DNA from: CAYMZZ01 sp046297935
GTDB lineage: Bacteria > Bacteroidota > Bacteroidia > Chitinophagales > Chitinophagaceae
DNA length: 64,000 nucleotides
Reading direction: 5' to 3'
NCBI GenBank assembly: GCA_046297935.1
Contig: JBKBHA010000001.1
Span: forward strand, 744,001-808,000
Below are positions 60,915 to 64,000 of the stretch, piece by piece. How positions within the stretch are numbered: the first letter of the stretch is position 1; every line of letters starts with the position of its first letter. A program made the translations under genes and the position numbers. The notes beneath the pieces were generated by a model. That model ran no database searches and was not told where the DNA came from. It saw nothing but the letters and a program-made list of their open reading frames with translations.

Positions 60915-61499
60915 ATGGACAATCAGAATCTTATACTTAATTTTTTGACCTCAACTTTCATTATTGGCATAGCAACCTATTTCATTCAAAGGCATATAGA
61001 CAAAAGGTTTAACAAAATTGAAGAATTCCAGAGGACACTTATAACAATTCGGAAAGAGAAATATGACACTTTGTTGAAAACATTGCAGGAAATTTGGGAA
61101 AAATTAATCGAAACCGAATATTTTTTGAGACATGGACTTCCGAAACAAGTCATGAAAGCAAATGAAATAAATAGCGGGAAAAAATGGAGTTTTGACACTT
61201 CCCCTTTATTTGATATGTTATTGTTTATAGAGAAAAGAAGCATATTGCTTGACAAAAATTTAAGCGAAAAAACAATCTCACTTTATGTAAATCATTTTGA
61301 GAAAACATGCAATGGTTATGTATTAATCCTAAACGAACATGCAGCAAAAACAAAAAGTTTAGAAGATGTTAACGCCTTTATTCCAAATTCTTTGGGTGAC
61401 AACTATAAAAAGGACCTCAAGGAATTAAGAGCCGAGTTTGAGAGACAATCCAGAGACATTCTATATAACGAAGAAGAGAAGACAAAGCCCAGCTCATAG
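60915..61499 (+). CDS. AT-rich hypothetical protein with N-terminal membrane helix
   Basis: A 194-residue protein, unrecognised. The N-terminus has one membrane segment (LILNFLTSTFIIGIATYFI) followed by a basic, helical cytoplasmic region with coiled-coil character (FQRTLITIRKEKYDTLLKTLQEIWEKLIETEYFL) and no enzymatic motif. It starts 34 bases after the end of element A and its stop lies four bases before the first arm of element B. The size, AT content and position fit a gene cassette. A membrane-tethered helical design is seen in some defence or stress proteins, but that is speculation. Confidence 0.7.
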   Translation: MDNQNLILNFLTSTFIIGIATYFIQRHIDKRFNKIEEFQRTLITIRKEKYDTLLKTLQEIWEKLIETEYFLRHGLPKQVMKANEINSGKKWSFDTSPLFDMLLFIEKRSILLDKNLSEKTISLYVNHFEKTCNGYVLILNEHAAKTKSLEDVNAFIPNSLGDNYKKDLKELRAEFERQSRDILYNEEEKTKPSS

Positions 61500-61503
61500 G
61501 ATT

Positions 61504-61691
61504 GGGTTTGCCGCTATGCTGGCAGACAAATAAATTCCTCATCTTTTTGTTAGCTATCAGCAGTGGTTCGGTCAGACGTATTTCTGTTCGGCTTTTGTGC
61601 TTATCTTCATCATCAGTAATTTTATTGGGCTTCAGTTCCGGACTGGACCTTATAAATTCCAGCACTGAAGCAAACCCTAACCGTTATGCGC
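61504..61691. repeat. attC-like imperfect inverted repeat B
   Basis: GGGTTTGC (61504-61511) and GCTGG (61518-61522) pair with GCAAACCC (61670-61677) and CCAGC (61659-61663). The pairing continues outward: CATAGGATT on the left resembles the complement of AACCGTTATG on the right with two bulged bases. The element ends CCGTTATGCGC (61681-61691), one base different from element A, and lies 38 bases before the next start codon. Confidence 0.6.
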
Positions 61692-61729
61692 AAGGCTATT
61701 GGGAGGGCCACACAATTATAGACAAGCTG

Positions 61730-62545
61730 ATGGACAATAAAACAATTTATATAACTCAGTATAATAATCTGAAAGAATTAACAGGTGGTCAAAAACCGTT
61801 ACTGAATGATTTTTTGAAATTTTGCGGTATTCATAAAAGGAAACTTGAGGAAGTATTTGGTGGGGACGCTTATACTAAACTCCAGCAAGAGTGTGGCGAC
61901 AAACCAAATAAACTTGTAATGGAAAGGACTCTTCTCACTCATATCCTTGACCAGTATGGACAACTTGTGCGTAAGAACCAAAGCCTACCGGTCACAGGAG
62001 ATTGGATACAAGCAAAATTCAATCCTACCCCCGATGCCATCAATAAAGTTCATCGAATTAAATGGGCTGATATGCCGGTCACGTTTATTAAGGAGTATTC
62101 TGACAAACCCGAATGGAAAGATGTAACTGAAATTATAAAAAAGAAGAGTGAGATTTTACCTTCCGCTAGACCTAATAAGACATTTAATGATATTGTGGAA
62201 AAAATTGTTAGCTGGACACCGGACAGAAAAAGAATTATTGAAGAAGGTTACAAAATTGAGTTGCGAAGTTATCTTGGCAAATACTTTAATATTGAAGAAG
62301 AAGTTGGAGAAAGCAACCCAGACTTATTAATAAACAAAAAGTACCCTATAGAAGTCAAACGAGACCCATCTCAGTCAGAGTATGACAGACTTCTTGGACA
62401 AATGATTCGACACAATAAACTTTATGGAAGTGCAATAGCTATTGTAACAAATATTTCAAGCCAAGACAGGTTTAAAAAATTTCAAAAAATGTTTGTTGAG
62501 ATTCACGATAAACTTGGAATGACAGCTGAACTATTACATAAATAG
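61730..62545 (+). CDS. Putative PD-(D/E)XK nuclease-like protein
   Basis: A 271-residue soluble protein. The C-terminal third has a PD-(D/E)XK core: Pro-Asp in ESNPDLLINKKYP, then IEVKRD (ExK) 12 residues later, followed by a helix with GQMIRHNKLYGSAIAIV, as in many restriction-like and defence nucleases. The N-terminal part (TIYITQYNNLKELTGGQKPLLNDFLKFCGI) is unrecognised. The start at 61730 (MDNKTIYI) was chosen because the longer frame from 61502 consists of translated inverted repeat B. It lies between attC-like elements B and C. Target and biological role unknown; a defence role is inference. Confidence 0.7.
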   Translation: MDNKTIYITQYNNLKELTGGQKPLLNDFLKFCGIHKRKLEEVFGGDAYTKLQQECGDKPNKLVMERTLLTHILDQYGQLVRKNQSLPVTGDWIQAKFNPTPDAINKVHRIKWADMPVTFIKEYSDKPEWKDVTEIIKKKSEILPSARPNKTFNDIVEKIVSWTPDRKRIIEEGYKIELRSYLGKYFNIEEEVGESNPDLLINKKYPIEVKRDPSQSEYDRLLGQMIRHNKLYGSAIAIVTNISSQDRFKKFQKMFVEIHDKLGMTAELLHK

Positions 62546-62549
62546 CGAA

Positions 62550-62586
62550 GGCTACCGCCACATGACCAAGCCGTAGCCGTTGTGCG
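62550..62586. repeat. attC-like element C (short)
   Basis: GGCTAC (62550-62555) pairs with GTAGCC (62573-62578), and CCGTTGTGCG (62577-62586) matches the terminal motif of elements A and B except for one transition. It starts five bases after the stop of the nuclease-like gene and is much shorter than A and B. Confidence 0.5.
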
Positions 62587-62635
62587 TCATAGTAGATAAA
62601 TACCCTTAAATAAATAGAGCAAGGTGAAATAAGAA

Positions 62636-62701
62636 ATGAAGAAATAATTTATAACTCTATTTATATTCCCCTACTATGTTTTAGCACAGCAACCAGGTTA
62701 G
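62636..62701 (+). pseudogene. Remnant of a secreted-protein start
   Basis: ATG at 62636 gives M-K-K, then TAA, then in the same frame FITLFIFPYYVLAQQPG and TAG. The residues look like a signal peptide with an AQQ cleavage site, broken by an early stop and truncated after about 20 codons. It lies 50 bases after element C, where a cassette gene would begin. Confidence 0.35.
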
Positions 62702-62755
62702 ATTTCCTTGATGCTTTATTGCAAAACAAGTTGTTGACTAAAATATAATAGCATA

Positions 62756-64000
62756 CTATTTATGACTGCCCCCTAATGTTGCTTTTAACTGCTTATTAGA
62801 ATATTTGCCCTTTTGCTCATTCACGCTTAGCAGCCATTGCATATACATTTTCTCCGGCATTTCTCTATATCCTAGGTCCAACAATTTAATGTAAAGTTGT
62901 TCAATTTCGTTATAGGTCGCTTTGGCCGTATCGCTTTTTTGTGCCGTTTGTCTTTCATAGAGCCGCTTCAATGTTTCGGCCTTGAGTAAAAGAGCTTGAA
63001 CGTTGACAGGATGATGCTGCAATACGAGATCGCAGCATTTCAATATAAAGCCGTCTTCGTAATTCTTCGCTTGAAATTCATATCCCTTCGCCAAATCCAA
63101 TACACATAAGGCTATAGCCTGACGATTGCTTAGCGTGTCCATATAAATACCATTTTGTATGGCTTTGATCGGGATATATCCCGATGTAGTGATCCAGGCG
63201 TCTATCCGGCAATCACCGCTTGTCAATTCAGTATTATACCAGCCGATTTTCTTGCTGCGGTTTTTAATATACATATGGTTAGGTGCAAGTGATAGCCAGC
63301 AGGTAGCATCTAATTCATCCGCCAGAATTTTATAGAGATATGGTAAAGAATGACAGTTGCCTCGTTGAGAAATCAACAGCTTTGAAACAAACATATTCGC
63401 CCATTGCTCTCGCCGGAAAAAATCATTGAAATCATAGGACAGCGGCAAATGATAATATTTCTGTCCATCTTTATCAAACGTTTCAATGGTATCCTTCAAG
63501 ACCGTGTAAATCGCAAGATTATTTAGTAAATCATCACTGTCTTTGTATGGGTAATCTTTCAGACGGCTTGCTCTTTTCCATTCTTTACAGAGTAAAGCAA
63601 GACCCTCTATCAAACTTCGTAAATCGGCAACGGGCAGCTTATCGGCAAAAAAAACGCTTTCTGTTAGGAAAACGCTTTCTTTAAAACTTCCGTTGCCTTC
63701 AAGATTATCCTTTAGTCGCTCATAGGCTTGCTGATAAAGGTTACGACTTATCTGCCCATTATTAAGCGGATCTTTTTGAATTATCCTTACTTCTTCTCTC
63801 TTCTTTTTATCAACCTTCATTTCAAAGTCCGGTAGCTTGGCTTGAATATAAATCTGCATGTAAATTTTAAGCCCAGTACAATCCAAAAAAGTTCCATATA
63901 AGGAGGGGTTGAGAACCAGCTCAAAAAGCTGTTTGTCTATATCATCCATCGCCGCACGCTTTTCCGGCCGTTGAAGGTCAACTCTGATAGGCGGCTCTTT
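62756..64000 (-). CDS. Transglutaminase-like hypothetical protein (5' end probably outside the window)
   Basis: At least 397 residues from an ATG at 63949, but the frame stays open to the window edge (EPPIRVDLQRPEKRAAM precedes it), so the true start is probably upstream. The core has a transglutaminase-like Cys in QRGNCHSLPYLYKILADEL, a His in APNHMYIKN and an acidic residue in YNTELTSG, the expected order of a Cys-His-acid triad. A TPR-like helical C-terminus follows (VQALLLKAETLKRLYE, YNEIEQLYIKLLDLGY). Family not identified. It is transcribed toward the cassette region. Confidence 0.65.
   Translation of the reverse strand, partial: KEPPIRVDLQRPEKRAAMDDIDKQLFELVLNPSLYGTFLDCTGLKIYMQIYIQAKLPDFEMKVDKKKREEVRIIQKDPLNNGQISRNLYQQAYERLKDNLEGNGSFKESVFLTESVFFADKLPVADLRSLIEGLALLCKEWKRASRLKDYPYKDSDDLLNNLAIYTVLKDTIETFDKDGQKYYHLPLSYDFNDFFRREQWANMFVSKLLISQRGNCHSLPYLYKILADELDATCWLSLAPNHMYIKNRSKKIGWYNTELTSGDCRIDAWITTSGYIPIKAIQNGIYMDTLSNRQAIALCVLDLAKGYEFQAKNYEDGFILKCCDLVLQHHPVNVQALLLKAETLKRLYERQTAQKSDTAKATYNEIEQLYIKLLDLGYREMPEKMYMQWLLSVNEQKGKYSNKQLKATLGGSHK

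Noticed and set aside
61502..61729. N-terminal 76-codon extension of the nuclease-like protein
   Set aside because: It is a translation of inverted repeat B; the ATG at 61730 begins the conserved-looking protein.

Overview
The window looks like a chromosomal segment of a Bacteroidota bacterium, most likely from the Chitinophagaceae. The grounds are the -7 boxes of TAnnTTTG type, a fused alpha/beta 2-oxoacid dehydrogenase E1, paired DUF1573 proteins, GH97 and ThuA proteins, a DUF4254-GT9 pair, ECF-sigma/FecR-like proteins and a DUF6600 protein. Genus and species cannot be read from the sequence. No rRNA gene, intact tRNA gene, CRISPR array or complete insertion sequence is visible.

Layout. 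1-14.9 kb: a very large cell-wall synthase (SEDS-like glycosyltransferase half plus transpeptidase half, 5' end outside the window), two secreted DUF1573 proteins, the E1 fusion, a DCC thiol-disulfide protein, a YebC regulator, an amino-acid permease, and a three-gene membrane cluster (dicarboxylate symporter, DedA, MFS). 15.0-15.4 kb: eight tandem 53-bp units, each with a CGGTCGGA/TCCGACCG hairpin. 15.5-32.5 kb: envelope and metabolism (DUF4254 + GT9, a truncated-looking sigma/anti-sigma pair, a DUF481 barrel, an ABC-F ATPase, a J-domain protein with an apparent CTG start, dienelactone hydrolase, DUF6600, an MsbA-like ABC exporter, GH97, ThuA, MFS). 32.9-47 kb: two DUF3857/transglutaminase-like secreted proteins, a CvpA-CAP fusion, a histidine kinase, gcvP, YkgJ, an MBL hydrolase, MFS, a deoxynucleoside kinase and folK. 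47-57.2 kb: sppA, a four-gene signalling operon (small protein, 7-TM protein, histidine kinase, LuxR-type regulator) preceded by three palindromes, a frameshifted WG-repeat pseudogene, a Fic-fold protein lacking the catalytic His and preceded by five operator-like 9-mers, an ArsR-AHSA1-DHFR-like operon with clear operators, and a DUF305 pseudogene.

57.2-64 kb is the accessory end. It has tRNA-like 3' fragments, two 49-bp direct repeats bracketing a SulP transporter, then AT-rich genes of unknown function separated by long imperfect inverted repeats. The first two of these end in CCGTTATGYGC and the third in a CCGTTGTGCG variant, shortly before the next gene or gene remnant. The arrangement resembles a mobile gene-cassette array with attC-like sites. 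One cassette gene carries a PD-(D/E)XK nuclease signature. This is the best candidate for an undescribed system here, but no integrase lies in the window.

Recurring regulatory theme: at the E1, DUF4254, ABC-F and J-domain genes the -7 box ends exactly four bases before the start codon, which suggests leaderless or nearly leaderless mRNAs.
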